Shown here: one piece after another, positions 52,115 through 61,402 of the stretch | Layout of the letters: every line of letters starts with the position of its first letter | Numbering within the stretch: position 1 is the stretch's first letter | Origin: UBA4874 sp002399435 | Lineage (GTDB): Bacteria; Bacillota; Clostridia; Caldicoprobacterales; DTU083 | Reading direction: 5' to 3' | DNA: 64,000 bases | Assembly (NCBI GenBank): GCA_036823195.1 | Contig: DAISGI010000010.1 | Location: forward strand, 6,727 to 70,726 | Notes under the pieces: model-generated | What the model was told of the DNA's origin: nothing | What the model saw: only the letters and a program-made list of their open reading frames with translations | The model's database searches: none | Translations under genes and position numbers: made by a program

Positions 52115-53146
52115 CTATCTCATACCCTTTGTGGATGTTGCCACTCTTTTCAGTGTTTCAATCTCCTCCAGAACCTTTCCGGCACCAACCGCAACACAAT
52201 CAAGGGGATTATCCGCAATTTGAACCGGCATTCCGGTTTCCTGCCGTACCAATTCATCCAGCCCATCCAGCAAAGCTCCTCCGCCTGTCAGCATGATTCC
52301 CTTGTCCATGATATCTGCAGCCAGCTCCGGAGGCGTTTTTTCCAGGGTCAGCTTGATTGCTTCGATAATACTGGTGATTGGCTCCCGAAGCGCATCCAAT
52401 ACTTCCCTGGATGTGATCTTCAAGGTCTTGGGCAGGCCAGTTACCAGATCCCGTCCGCGGACATCCATACTTTCTTCCTGTTCACTGGGGAAGGCGGAAC
52501 CAATTGTAATCTTGATTTCTTCGGATGTCCTGTCTCCGATCATCAGATTATATTCCTTTTTGATATAGGAAATGATGGCTTCATCCATTTTATTCCCGCC
52601 AATGCGGATGGAACGGCTGGTCACGATGCCGCCAAGGGATATAATGGCAACCTCACAGGTGCCTCCGCCGATATCCACCACCATACTTCCCGTGGGCTCC
52701 TGAACAGGCAAGCCGGCCCCGATGGCAGCAGCCATTGGCTCTTCCACCAGATAGGCGTCCTTTGCACCTGCGGAACGGGTGGCTTCATCCACTGCCCTTT
52801 TTTCCACCTCCGTCACCCCGGAAGGTACGCATACAACTACCCGCGGATGAAACGGCAGAGACCTGGGAACGGCTTTGCGGATAAAATACTGAAGCATTTC
52901 CTGCGTAATGTCAAAATCCGCAATCACACCATCTTTCATCGGGCGAATTGCCACAATATTGCCGGGTGTTCTCCCGATCATTCTCTTGGCCTCTTCCCCA
53001 ACGGCCAGAACCTGCTTTGTATCACTGCGTATCGCCACAACGGACGGTTCGCGTATCACGATGCCCTTGCCTTTTACCTGCACCAGCGTATTTGCCGTCC
53101 CCAGATCAATCCCCAATTCTCTTGAAAATATATTAAAAAACCCCAT
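52115..53146 (-). CDS. mreB: Actin-like rod-shape protein MreB
   Basis: 343 residues. Phosphate-1 motif LGIDLGTANTLVQVKGKGI, connector DIGGGTCEVAIISLGGIV, adenosine motif GIMLTGGGALLDGLDELVR. The first residues MGFFNIFSRE form a membrane-binding amphipathic helix. It guides the Rod synthase. First of mreBCD. Confidence 0.97.
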   Translation of the reverse strand: MGFFNIFSRELGIDLGTANTLVQVKGKGIVIREPSVVAIRSDTKQVLAVGEEAKRMIGRTPGNIVAIRPMKDGVIADFDITQEMLQYFIRKAVPRSLPFHPRVVVCVPSGVTEVEKRAVDEATRSAGAKDAYLVEEPMAAAIGAGLPVQEPTGSMVVDIGGGTCEVAIISLGGIVTSRSIRIGGNKMDEAIISYIKKEYNLMIGDRTSEEIKITIGSAFPSEQEESMDVRGRDLVTGLPKTLKITSREVLDALREPITSIIEAIKLTLEKTPPELAADIMDKGIMLTGGGALLDGLDELVRQETGMPVQIADNPLDCVAVGAGKVLEEIETLKRVATSTKGMR

Positions 53147-53190
53147 CTTATGTTTCTCCTTCCCTCTTTCCTGATTTCAATGCCTCTATA

Positions 53191-53832
53191 CTAGTGATTA
53201 TTGCCGATATGATCGGATTCGATAACCCCGCCCTGTGATTTGATACAGGAAGTATATCGTAACAGCATGGTATAAAGCAAAGCAACAGGCAAACCAACCA
53301 CATTGAAATAGCACCCTTCTATTCTGGGAATAAAAGCTGCAGCCATGCCCTGTATACCATATCCTCCTGCCTTATCGGCATATTCCCCGCTGTCAATATA
53401 CTTTTGTATCTGCTGTCTGCCCAGAGGCATCATTTCCACATGGGTACACGCATGGGACAGATCCATATAATCCAATCGCCGGTCGATCAACGCAACACCG
53501 GTCAGCACATCATGCCAGCCGCCCTGAAGAAACTGCAGCATGCCGGTAGCTTCCCTGCCATTCCTGGGTTTACCCAGAATCCTACCGTTCTTTACCACTG
53601 CGGTATCCGCTCCGATGACAAGAGCGTCCTCTGATATCCGTCCTGCCGAATTCCTGGCTTTTTGTCCGGCAAGACGGCGCACATATTCCGCAGCCTCACC
53701 TGAAGGAGGATCCTCCTTCATGGAACTGGGAACAACAGTAAACCGAATCCCCATCTGCCTCAGCAATTCCTTTCTCCTGGGCGATGCAGATGCCAGAACA
53801 ACCTGTTTCGGAAGACAAATCAAGGAACTCAC
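53191..53832 (-). CDS. maf: Maf-family nucleotide pyrophosphatase
   Basis: 213 residues. Signature LASASPRRKELLRQMG near the start, GADTAVV (catalytic Asp), GKPRNGREA and YADKAGGYGIQG. Maf proteins hydrolyse non-canonical or TTP/UTP-type nucleotides and can affect septation. It overlaps the DUF4321 gene by four bases and precedes mreB, a common order. Confidence 0.95.
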   Translation of the reverse strand: MSSLICLPKQVVLASASPRRKELLRQMGIRFTVVPSSMKEDPPSGEAAEYVRRLAGQKARNSAGRISEDALVIGADTAVVKNGRILGKPRNGREATGMLQFLQGGWHDVLTGVALIDRRLDYMDLSHACTHVEMMPLGRQQIQKYIDSGEYADKAGGYGIQGMAAAFIPRIEGCYFNVVGLPVALLYTMLLRYTSCIKSQGGVIESDHIGNNH

Positions 53833-54089
53833 GAGCGAAAATACAGCACCAGGCCAATGAGCAGGCCGATTGCCGTACCAAAGTTAATATTCAGGGTAAA
53901 ACCGAGTATCAGGGTAAATACCGTCATATCAAGCTTCAAAGGCGCCTCCGTGCCTAAACCGACCGTATGCGTAAAGATTGGCTGGTCTACGTACAAAGAT
54001 AAGATGTGGCCCGCAATTGTCCCTATAATAATACCACATAATAAAAACAAAAAAAGCCTGCCAGTTCCTCTTCCACCTGCTCTACGCAT
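53829..54089 (-). CDS. DUF4321 small membrane protein
   Basis: 86 residues with two membrane helices (about 12-32 and 58-83) and basic first residues. The length, LDMTVFTLILGFTLNINFGTAIGLLIG stretch and the position immediately before maf-mreB match DUF4321 of Clostridia. Function unknown. SD AAGGAGG. Confidence 0.8.
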   Translation of the reverse strand: MRRAGGRGTGRLFLFLLCGIIIGTIAGHILSLYVDQPIFTHTVGLGTEAPLKLDMTVFTLILGFTLNINFGTAIGLLIGLVLYFRS

Positions 54090-54188
54090 GAAAATCCTCC
54101 TTTTGGTAAATGCTTAAAAATACCCTGTTTCCCTTGCTTTCGTCTCTTTCCTGCTCCAGCAATATTCGTCTACAGCATATTTAACTTA

Positions 54189-54216
54189 AGTATAGCATTT
54201 TTGCGATATATTACAA
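54189..54216 (-). promoter_or_regulatory. Promoter for the DUF4321-maf-mreBCD operon
   Basis: Minus-strand TTGTAA (54211-54216), 16 bases, TATACT (54189-54194). The stretch 54217-54440 is AT-rich with no convincing gene. Confidence 0.55.
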
Positions 54217-54455
54217 GGTTTTTCAACAGTTTTTCCGAGAAAAATGAATTGCATTTATTGGAATATTTTGAGAGATTTGCCGCATGGCGCATACTGTTTG
54301 CCAGGAGAGAAACCATTTCAACAGGAAGAAAATCGATCGGGACTTCAAACACAGACAGAAGCAGCAAGGTTCCCAATATTGCCAAAAATTAATAGACATA
54401 TAACGACAGAATACGGTTAATAATAAGACTACCAAAGCAAAAAGGAGGTGATATC

Positions 54456-54650
54456 ATGGCCAATAACCGTTCAAGCAATCGCAGCTCCGGTGCTTTCGAC
54501 AACATGAAATATGAAGTTGCCAATGAGATTGGTGTTACCTTAAACAAGGAATATAACGGGAATCTTCCTTCCAGAGATGCCGGCCGTATTGGAGGCACCA
54601 TCGTAAAGAAGGTGTTCGCTGATTACAGAAACAACCATCCTCAACAGTAA
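54456..54650 (+). CDS. Alpha/beta-type small acid-soluble spore protein
   Basis: 64 residues: MKYEVANEIGV and GRIGGTIVKKVFADY are the two conserved blocks that coat spore DNA and, near EVANEIG, are cut by GPR at germination. AAAGGAGGTGATATC is a near-perfect ribosome site. I found no clear sigma-G promoter upstream. Followed by its own terminator. Confidence 0.95.
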   Translation: MANNRSSNRSSGAFDNMKYEVANEIGVTLNKEYNGNLPSRDAGRIGGTIVKKVFADYRNNHPQQ

Positions 54651-54681
54651 GAGCTGACATGCTGATGCAGCATTTATAATG

Positions 54682-54721
54682 AAAATGAAAGCACAAGTGA
54701 ACAGCTTGTGCTTTCATTTTT
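54682..54721 (+). terminator. Terminator after the spore-protein gene
   Basis: AAAATGAAAGCACAAG pairs with CTTGTGCTTTCATTTTT around a short loop, with T-run. Confidence 0.93.
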
Positions 54722-54741
54722 GCGAAAGGATGAATAGTTCA

Positions 54742-55422
54742 ATGATAATTTCCTTTATCCGTGCTTTTATTCTATATGCCGTTGTCGTTATAGGCATGAG
54801 ACTCATGGGGAAACGGCAGCTGGGACAGCTTCAGCCCTTCGAACTGGTTGTTGCACTAATGATAGCCGATCTGGCGTCCGTACCCATGCAGGATATCGGT
54901 AAACCGCTGTTCAACGGTATCCTGCCCATCCTGGCCCTGCTCCTTGCAGAATTGACTCTGTCCTTTCTCAACCTGAAAAGTGAGCGGGTCCGGTCGTTTA
55001 TATGCGGCTCACCCTGTTTCCTCATTGAACACGGGAAGATAAACTACAACGAAATGAAAAAGCAGAGAATGAACCTGAACGATCTTCTGGAGCAGCTGCG
55101 ATCCAGGAATATTCCCAATCCGGCCGATGTGGAGTACGCCATTCTGGAGACCGGAGGTCAATTGAATATTATTCCCAAAGCTGAAAAACGGCCGGCAACG
55201 CCCCAGGATCTGAACATTGCCGTACCCAAAAATGAGATCCCCATTACCCTGATCCTGGACGGACAGATTAACCATAAGAACCTGCAGGCAGCAAATCGGG
55301 ATATCACATGGCTGAACCAGCAGCTAAAAGACAGAAATCTCCGTGCCGAAGACGTATTCTTTGCCAGCCTGGACGGAAACCGTCTGGATATCCAACAGCG
55401 GGAAAGGGGGGAAGGCCAATGA
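54742..55422 (+). CDS. DUF421 (YetF/YdfS-like) membrane protein
   Basis: 226 residues from ATG 54742 behind AAAGGA. Three N-terminal helices with the family motif MRLMGKRQLGQLQPFELVVALMIADLAS, then a soluble pair of small beta domains (GKINYNEMKKQRMNLNDLLEQLRSRN, PITLILDGQINHKNLQ). Some DUF421 proteins sit in the spore inner membrane; the neighbouring spore-protein gene fits. Overlaps the next gene as ATGA. Confidence 0.9.
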   Translation: MIISFIRAFILYAVVVIGMRLMGKRQLGQLQPFELVVALMIADLASVPMQDIGKPLFNGILPILALLLAELTLSFLNLKSERVRSFICGSPCFLIEHGKINYNEMKKQRMNLNDLLEQLRSRNIPNPADVEYAILETGGQLNIIPKAEKRPATPQDLNIAVPKNEIPITLILDGQINHKNLQAANRDITWLNQQLKDRNLRAEDVFFASLDGNRLDIQQRERGEGQ

Positions 55423-55802
55423 AACCTGTTCTGATGGTGATTCTCCCCCTGGTCGTTATTATTGCACTGGGTGTATTTTGCCAGAATATTCTTCTGCAGA
55501 AAGACGCAGATAAAATATCACTTCAGCTTGAAAAACTGGAGAAAAATGTCGAGCTTAAAAACTGGGGAAAAGCAGAATCCGGTGCTAAGCAGATTGATAG
55601 AATATGGAAACCCACCCGCTTTGCATGGCAAATTCTGATCGACCATGCAGAAGTGGATCGGATCGACGAATCCCTCGTCCGGGCCAAAAAAAGCATCTTT
55701 TTGAAAGAGCAGTCCGACTCCCTTGTCGAAATATCGGTCCTTCGGCAAATGCTCCTTCACTTACCGGAAAAAGAAAGGCCACATATCGAAAATATTTTCT
55801 GA
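55419..55802 (+). CDS. DUF4363 family small membrane-anchored protein
   Basis: 127 residues: one N-terminal helix (VLMVILPLVVIIALGVFCQ) then a helical extracytoplasmic part (LQKDADKISLQLEKLEKNVELKNWGKAES... WQILIDHAEVDRIDESLVRAKKSIF). This DUF421-DUF4363 pair is a known arrangement in Clostridia; the role is unknown. Its stop nearly touches the convergent uvrA stop. Confidence 0.82.
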   Translation: MKPVLMVILPLVVIIALGVFCQNILLQKDADKISLQLEKLEKNVELKNWGKAESGAKQIDRIWKPTRFAWQILIDHAEVDRIDESLVRAKKSIFLKEQSDSLVEISVLRQMLLHLPEKERPHIENIF

Positions 55803-55803
55803 C

Positions 55804-58635
55804 TTAATTTTCTGCCAATACTTTCTTCAAAAATTGGCCGGTGTAACTGGTTTCCTTCCCGGCCACCTCCTCCGGGGTCCCGGTGGCAATCACTTCTCCC
55901 CCATTGTCCCCGCCTTCCGGGCCAAGATCCAGAATATAATCCGCGGTTTTGACGACATCCAGATTATGTTCAATCACCACAACGGTATTTCCTTCTTCGG
56001 TAAGACGCTGGAGAATGGCAATCAGTTTTTGTACATCGGCAGTATGCAATCCGGTGGTCGGTTCATCCAGGATATACAGGGTCCTTCCCGTGCTGCAGCG
56101 GCTCAACTCATTGGCCAGCTTTACCCGCTGTGCTTCCCCCCCGGACAGGGTGGTGGAGGATTGTCCAAGCTTGATATAGCCCAATCCCACATCATACAGG
56201 GTTTCCAGCTTTCTTTTCAGTCTGGGAATGTTCCTGAAAAACTCCAATGCCGTTTCCACTGTCATGTCCAATACATCGGCAATGTTTTTTCCCTTATACT
56301 TTACCTCCAGCGTCTCCCGGTTGTATCTCTTTCCTTTGCAGATCTCACAGGGGACATATACATCCGGAAGAAAATGCATTTCAATTTTCAGGATACCGTC
56401 CCCATGGCAGGCTTCACAGCGTCCGCCTTTCACATTGAAACTGAACCGCCCGTTTTTATAACCCCGGATTTTCGCTTCGCTGGTCATGGCAAATACCTGC
56501 CGTACCAGGTCAAACACGCCGGTATATGTGGCAGGATTGGACCTTGGCGTGCGTCCAATGGGGGATTGGTCAATATTGATGACCTTATCCAGGTACTCCG
56601 TTCCCTCTATGGAATCAAACTTGCCGGGCCGGGTTTTGGCCCGATTCAAATCCCTTGCCAGAACCTTATAGAGAATATCGTTGACCAGGGAACTCTTTCC
56701 GGATCCGGAAACACCGGTGACGCAGGTGAAGACACCCAATGGGAATTTCACCCGGATATTTTTCAGATTGTTTTCCCTCGCTCCGGTTATTTTCAGCCAT
56801 TTCCCATTTGGCTTCCTTCTTTTGGAGGGCACGGCAATGCGCTTCTTCCCGCTCAGGTACTGACCGGTTATGGAATCCGGGTTCTCCATCACCTCTTGGG
56901 GAGTACCCGCCGCAACAACATGGCCTCCGTGGATTCCGGGCCCTGGCCCAATATCGACTAGATAGTCGGATTCCAGCATGGTCTCCTCGTCATGCTCCAC
57001 GACAATCAGTGTATTGCCCAGATCCCGCAGATTCTTCAGCGTCCGGATCAGTTTCTTGTTGTCTCTCTGGTGAAGGCCGATGCTGGGTTCGTCCAGAATA
57101 TACAGCACACCGACCAGACCGGATCCAATCTGGGTGGCCAGACGAATTCTCTGGGACTCGCCTCCGGACAAAGTGGAGGCAGATCGGGACAAAGTAAGAT
57201 AGTCCAGGCCCACATCCACCAGAAACTTCAGCCTGGCCTGCAGTTCTTTCCGAATCTGGCGGGAAATCAGCTGATCCGTCTCTGACAGCTGCAGATTCTG
57301 TATAAAATCGAATGCTTTCCGGATCGGCATTCTGGTTATTTTGTCGATATTGACATCATTCACGGTGACCGCCAGGGACTCCGGGCGCAGACGGGCGCCG
57401 CCACACTTCGGACAGGGCTTTGTGCTCATCAGGGATTCAATCCCTTCCTTCACATATCGGGACTGGCTCTCCCGGTAGCGTCGCTCCAGGTTGGGAATAA
57501 TGCCTTCAAAAGGTGCGGTAAAGGTCCCCGAACCATATCCCCGGGCATAGTGGAACTTGATTTTTTCTCCTTTGGTTCCATACAGGACCCGGTCCACAAA
57601 CTTTTCATCCAGATCCCGGACTGGTGTTTTCAGGCGAAATCCATCGTGCTTTGCCAGGCCACTGAGATACATCTGTGCCACATTATCCCCATTGGTCATG
57701 TTCCAGCCGGGAGCCACAATGGCGCCTTCCGCCAGGGATAAATCCATATTGGGCAGGATAAGGGACGGATCAATATCCATCATGACACCCAGTCCGTCGC
57801 AGGCATTACAGGCCCCATAGGGAGTATTGAAGGAAAACATCCTGGGATTCATTTCCTCAATGCTGATGCCGCAATGGGGGCAGGCATAATTCTGGCTGAA
57901 AAGAATCTCCTTTCCGTCAATCACATCCACTATGGCAAGGCCATTGCCCAAAGCCAGAACCGTTTCCAGGGAATCCGACAAACGTTGTTGAATGCCATCC
58001 TTTACAATAAGGCGATCCACAACCACCTCTATGGTATGCTTCTTGTTCTTTTCCAACCGGATCTCCTCGGAGAGCTCCCGCATTTCGCCATCCACGCGAA
58101 CCCGGACATACCCGTCCCGCCGAATATCCTCCAGAAGCTTGACATGCTCGCCCTTTCTCCCCCGCACCACAGGAGCCAGCAGCTGAATGCGGCTGCGGTT
58201 CTGCAGCTTCATAATCACATCCACCATCTGATCAATGGACTGACGATGGATCTCCCGACCGCATTTGGGACAATGCGGAACACCAATCCTTGCAAACAGC
58301 AGCCGCAGATAGTCATAAATCTCCGTTACGGTCCCCACTGTGGACCGGGGGTTGTGACTGGTTGACTTTTGGTCGATGGATATGGCAGGGGACAGCCCTT
58401 CAATATAGTCGACATCCGGTTTCTCCATGAGCCCCAGAAACTGCCGGGCATAGGCGGACAGGGACTCCACATACCGGCGCTGCCCCTCGGCATATATCGT
58501 GTCAAATGCCAGGGACGATTTTCCGGATCCGCTCAGACCGGTAAAAACGACAAACTTATCTCTGGGAATGGACAAGTCTATATTTTTAAGATTATGCTCA
58601 CGCGCACCTTTGATGTACAGTACATCCTTACTCAT
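55804..58635 (-). CDS. uvrA: Excinuclease ABC subunit A
   Basis: 943 residues, full length. Two ATPase modules: GLSGSGKSSLAFD near 31 and GVSGSGKSSLVND near 640, LSGGESQRIRLA and LSGGEAQRVKLA signatures. Zinc sites CPKCGREIH, CPHC...CNACDG, and CEACHG...CEICKGKR are intact. Damage sensor of nucleotide excision repair; starts three bases after the uvrB stop. Confidence 0.98.
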   Translation of the reverse strand: MSKDVLYIKGAREHNLKNIDLSIPRDKFVVFTGLSGSGKSSLAFDTIYAEGQRRYVESLSAYARQFLGLMEKPDVDYIEGLSPAISIDQKSTSHNPRSTVGTVTEIYDYLRLLFARIGVPHCPKCGREIHRQSIDQMVDVIMKLQNRSRIQLLAPVVRGRKGEHVKLLEDIRRDGYVRVRVDGEMRELSEEIRLEKNKKHTIEVVVDRLIVKDGIQQRLSDSLETVLALGNGLAIVDVIDGKEILFSQNYACPHCGISIEEMNPRMFSFNTPYGACNACDGLGVMMDIDPSLILPNMDLSLAEGAIVAPGWNMTNGDNVAQMYLSGLAKHDGFRLKTPVRDLDEKFVDRVLYGTKGEKIKFHYARGYGSGTFTAPFEGIIPNLERRYRESQSRYVKEGIESLMSTKPCPKCGGARLRPESLAVTVNDVNIDKITRMPIRKAFDFIQNLQLSETDQLISRQIRKELQARLKFLVDVGLDYLTLSRSASTLSGGESQRIRLATQIGSGLVGVLYILDEPSIGLHQRDNKKLIRTLKNLRDLGNTLIVVEHDEETMLESDYLVDIGPGPGIHGGHVVAAGTPQEVMENPDSITGQYLSGKKRIAVPSKRRKPNGKWLKITGARENNLKNIRVKFPLGVFTCVTGVSGSGKSSLVNDILYKVLARDLNRAKTRPGKFDSIEGTEYLDKVINIDQSPIGRTPRSNPATYTGVFDLVRQVFAMTSEAKIRGYKNGRFSFNVKGGRCEACHGDGILKIEMHFLPDVYVPCEICKGKRYNRETLEVKYKGKNIADVLDMTVETALEFFRNIPRLKRKLETLYDVGLGYIKLGQSSTTLSGGEAQRVKLANELSRCSTGRTLYILDEPTTGLHTADVQKLIAILQRLTEEGNTVVVIEHNLDVVKTADYILDLGPEGGDNGGEVIATGTPEEVAGKETSYTGQFLKKVLAEN

Positions 58636-58638
58636 TCG

Positions 58639-60612
58639 TTACCCCGTTTTCTGTTTTTTTCTCAGTTCCATGATCTGATCACGCAGCCTGGCAGCAGTTT
58701 CGAATTCCAGGGCAGCGGCAGCGGCTTTCATTTCCTTTTCCAGCGTCCGGATCAGCTTTTCCCGATCCGATGCGGTCATATCCTTCTTGATCCCATAAGC
58801 GGAATGTGTCTCCGCCGCTTTTGTCACTTCAATCGTATCATGGATGGATTTCTTAATGGTCCTGGGCGTAATGCCATGCTGACGGTTGTAATCCATCTGC
58901 ATGGTTCTTCTGCGGTTGGTCTCATCAATGGCATATCTCATGGAATCTGTAATTCGGTCGGCATACATGATCACGGTACCTGCTGTATTCCGCGCCGCTC
59001 TTCCTATGGTCTGAATCAGGGAAGTCTCGGACCGCAGAAAGCCTTCCTTGTCCGCGTCCAGTATTGCAACCAACGATACTTCCGGAAGATCCAAACCTTC
59101 GCGAAGAAGATTGATCCCCACCAGAACGTCAAACACACCCTTGCGAAGGTCCCGGATAATCTCCATTCTTTCAATTGTCTTTATATCCGAATGCAGATAT
59201 CTCACCTTCACATCCATTTCCTTCAGAAAGTCTGTCAGGCTTTCCGCCATTTTCTTGGTCAGGGTCGTGATCAGGACCCTCTCTTTTCGTTCCACTCTTT
59301 TCCGGATCTCGCCAATCAGATGATCGATCTGTCCTTCCACCGGCATGACAATCACTTCCGGATCCACCAGGCCGGTAGGCCGGATAATCTGTTCCACCAC
59401 ACCGGAGGACATTTGCAGTTCATAAGGCCCCGGCGTGGCACTGACAAAGATCGCCTGATTCAGCTTGCTGCAGAACTCCTCAAATTTCAACGGGCGGTTA
59501 TCGAAAGCCGCGGACAGCCGGAATCCATAATCCACAAGGGTCTCCTTCCGGGAACGGTCGCCGGCATACATCGCCCGGACCTGCGGCAGGGTCACATGGG
59601 ACTCGTCCACAAAGAGCAGAAAGTCCTTTGGAAAATAGTCCAGAAGCGTATAGGGAGGCTCTCCCGGACTCCTTCCGTCCATATATCTGGAATAATTCTC
59701 TATGCCATTGCAGTATCCGATTTCCCGCATCATCTCAATGTCATAATTCGTCCTCTGCAGGAGTCGCTGCGCTTCCAGCAGCTTGTCCTGCTCCTTGAAC
59801 CGGGCGACCTGTTCCTCCAGGTCCTTTTCTATGCTGCCGATGGCGTTCTCAATATGCTCCCGGGAAGAGGCATAATGAGAAGCCGGAAAGATGGCGGCAT
59901 GGGACAGATAGCCCAGAATCTCCCCGGTTACGGTATCGATCTCGGTAATCCGATCGATCTCGTCTCCAAAAAACTCCACCCGGATGGCCCGTTCGGAGGA
60001 ATTAGCCGGAAAGATCTCCACAACATCCCCGCGAACCCGGAAAGTGCCGCGGATAAAGTTCACATCATTCCGCTCATACTGGATGTCCACAAGCTTCTTC
60101 AGCACTTCATTGCGGTCCTTCACCATGCCGGGCCGGAGAGATAACGTCAGATCCCTGTATTCGTTGGGATTTCCCAATCCATAGATGCAGGACACGCTGG
60201 ATACGACAATCACATCCCTGCGCTCAAACAGCGCAGACGTGGCGGAATGGCGCAGCTTATCAATTTCATCGTTGATGGAGGCGTCCTTTTCAATATAAGT
60301 ATCGCTGGAAGGAACATATGCCTCCGGCTGGTAGTAATCATAATAGGAAACAAAGTACTCCACAGCGTTGTCAGGGAACATCTCACGAAATTCATTGCAA
60401 AGCTGAGCGGCAAGGGTTTTATTATGCGCCAGTACCAGGGTGGGTTTCTGAACCTTTTCAATCACATTGGCCATGGTAAAGGTCTTTCCGGACCCGGTAA
60501 TGCCCAGCAGCGTCTGATCCTTTTTCCCCATCCGGATTCCTTCTGACAGCTGCCTGATGGCCTGAGGCTGATCTCCCTGCGGCTTCATATCCGATTTGAT
60601 CACAAACTTCAT
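58639..60612 (-). CDS. uvrB: Excinuclease ABC subunit B
   Basis: 657 residues. Walker A LLGITGSGKTFTMANV, beta-hairpin YYDYYQPEAYVP, helicase motifs (DESHVTLPQ, LREGLDLPEVSLVAILDADKEG, IQTIGRAARN) and a C-terminal UVR domain (DREKLIRTLEKEMKAAAAALEFE). First gene of uvrB-uvrA behind a LexA box. Confidence 0.98.
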   Translation of the reverse strand: MKFVIKSDMKPQGDQPQAIRQLSEGIRMGKKDQTLLGITGSGKTFTMANVIEKVQKPTLVLAHNKTLAAQLCNEFREMFPDNAVEYFVSYYDYYQPEAYVPSSDTYIEKDASINDEIDKLRHSATSALFERRDVIVVSSVSCIYGLGNPNEYRDLTLSLRPGMVKDRNEVLKKLVDIQYERNDVNFIRGTFRVRGDVVEIFPANSSERAIRVEFFGDEIDRITEIDTVTGEILGYLSHAAIFPASHYASSREHIENAIGSIEKDLEEQVARFKEQDKLLEAQRLLQRTNYDIEMMREIGYCNGIENYSRYMDGRSPGEPPYTLLDYFPKDFLLFVDESHVTLPQVRAMYAGDRSRKETLVDYGFRLSAAFDNRPLKFEEFCSKLNQAIFVSATPGPYELQMSSGVVEQIIRPTGLVDPEVIVMPVEGQIDHLIGEIRKRVERKERVLITTLTKKMAESLTDFLKEMDVKVRYLHSDIKTIERMEIIRDLRKGVFDVLVGINLLREGLDLPEVSLVAILDADKEGFLRSETSLIQTIGRAARNTAGTVIMYADRITDSMRYAIDETNRRRTMQMDYNRQHGITPRTIKKSIHDTIEVTKAAETHSAYGIKKDMTASDREKLIRTLEKEMKAAAAALEFETAARLRDQIMELRKKQKTG

Positions 60613-60638
60613 ACGCTTTCCTCCTCGTACTGTCAGAC

Positions 60639-60677
60639 ATTATACCATATCTGTCAAGAAAATAGAACATCTGTTCT
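60639..60677 (-). promoter_or_regulatory. uvrBA promoter with LexA/DinR operator
   Basis: A perfect palindrome AGAACATCTGTTCT at 60664-60677, matching the Firmicute SOS box GAACNNNNGTTC, overlaps the -35 region (about 60662-60667) of a promoter whose -10 TATAAT is at 60639-60644 on the minus strand. LexA bound there would block the promoter. Confidence 0.88.
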
Positions 60678-60701
60678 GAAAAAAGAAATGCTTGTCCCTG
60701 A

Positions 60702-60730
60702 TTGCAGGAATAGTTTCCGGATAATATAAT
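60702..60730 (+). promoter_or_regulatory. Promoter for the LysM-BsuPI gene
   Basis: TTGCAG (60702-60707), 17 bases, TATAAT (60725-60730); the gene starts at 60784 behind AAGGAGG. Confidence 0.75.
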
Positions 60731-60783
60731 ATACATGATATTAAAATAGGAAGGAATACATACGGACCGTGGAAGGAGGATCC

Positions 60784-61368
60784 ATGATACAGTATATTGT
60801 TCAGCCCGGTGATACATTATATTCCATCAGCCTGAAGTTTCGGACAACGGTGTCGGACTTGATGGAAATCAATCCGATCAGCGGCACGGAAGGGATTCAT
60901 CCGGGTCAGATACTGGATATTCCCCTTCCTGCCCGGAATTCCGGTCACCTTTCAGCCGCTTTGCCTCCGCCCTGTCAGTCTGTCAGGGTCCTTTCCGGAC
61001 TTCTTCTGCTGTTGTCTGCTGATAAGCCGGTTTATCAGCCCGGAGACACTGTCTCCCTGTCGTTGTGGATAGCAAATCTTACCAATCATACCATACCGCT
61101 GGATTACAATACCAGCCAGAGGTATGACTTCCAGCTGGACTTCCCCTCAGGACAGACACTGTGGCAATGGTCCGATGACAAATCCTTCGCTCAGATAATA
61201 AGCAGTTTTCCCTTCTCTCCGGATCAGTCCATCCGTTTCGAAGAACAATTTGCCCTGCCCCTTTCTTTCCCTTCAAAAATCGATTCACTTCACGTGCTTG
61301 GCTGGAATACTTCCAGACAAGCCAGCCAGGTGAAGCTTCACCTGATGATACGAATTACAGGATCGTGA
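60784..61368 (+). CDS. LysM and BsuPI-domain protein
   Basis: 194 residues from ATG 60784. An N-terminal LysM domain (QYIVQPGDTLYSISLKFRTTVSDLMEINP) is followed after a short linker by a BsuPI-type beta-sandwich (LSADKPVYQPGDTVSLSLWIANLTNHTIPLDY... YDFQLDFPSGQTLWQWSDDKSFAQ). BsuPI is named for an intracellular proteinase inhibitor. There is no signal peptide, so despite the LysM the protein is likely cytoplasmic or spore-coat associated. The functional role is unknown. Confidence 0.85.
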   Translation: MIQYIVQPGDTLYSISLKFRTTVSDLMEINPISGTEGIHPGQILDIPLPARNSGHLSAALPPPCQSVRVLSGLLLLLSADKPVYQPGDTVSLSLWIANLTNHTIPLDYNTSQRYDFQLDFPSGQTLWQWSDDKSFAQIISSFPFSPDQSIRFEEQFALPLSFPSKIDSLHVLGWNTSRQASQVKLHLMIRITGS

Positions 61369-61402
61369 GCTTCTGATCCCGGGATCGGACCTTTACCCGG
61401 AG

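Noticed and set aside
54170..54385. 71-codon minus-strand frame between the DUF4321 gene and the spore gene
   Set aside because: AT-rich chance frame crossing a good promoter; no ribosome site or family match.
54400..54455. Sigma-G promoter for the spore-protein gene
   Set aside because: I looked for the forespore -35/-10 pair and found only partial matches (GAATA at 54409 without a CAT-type -10 at the right spacing).
58369..60144. Plus-strand open frame of 591 codons opposite uvrB
   Set aside because: Antisense shadow of a highly conserved gene; no recognisable protein features.
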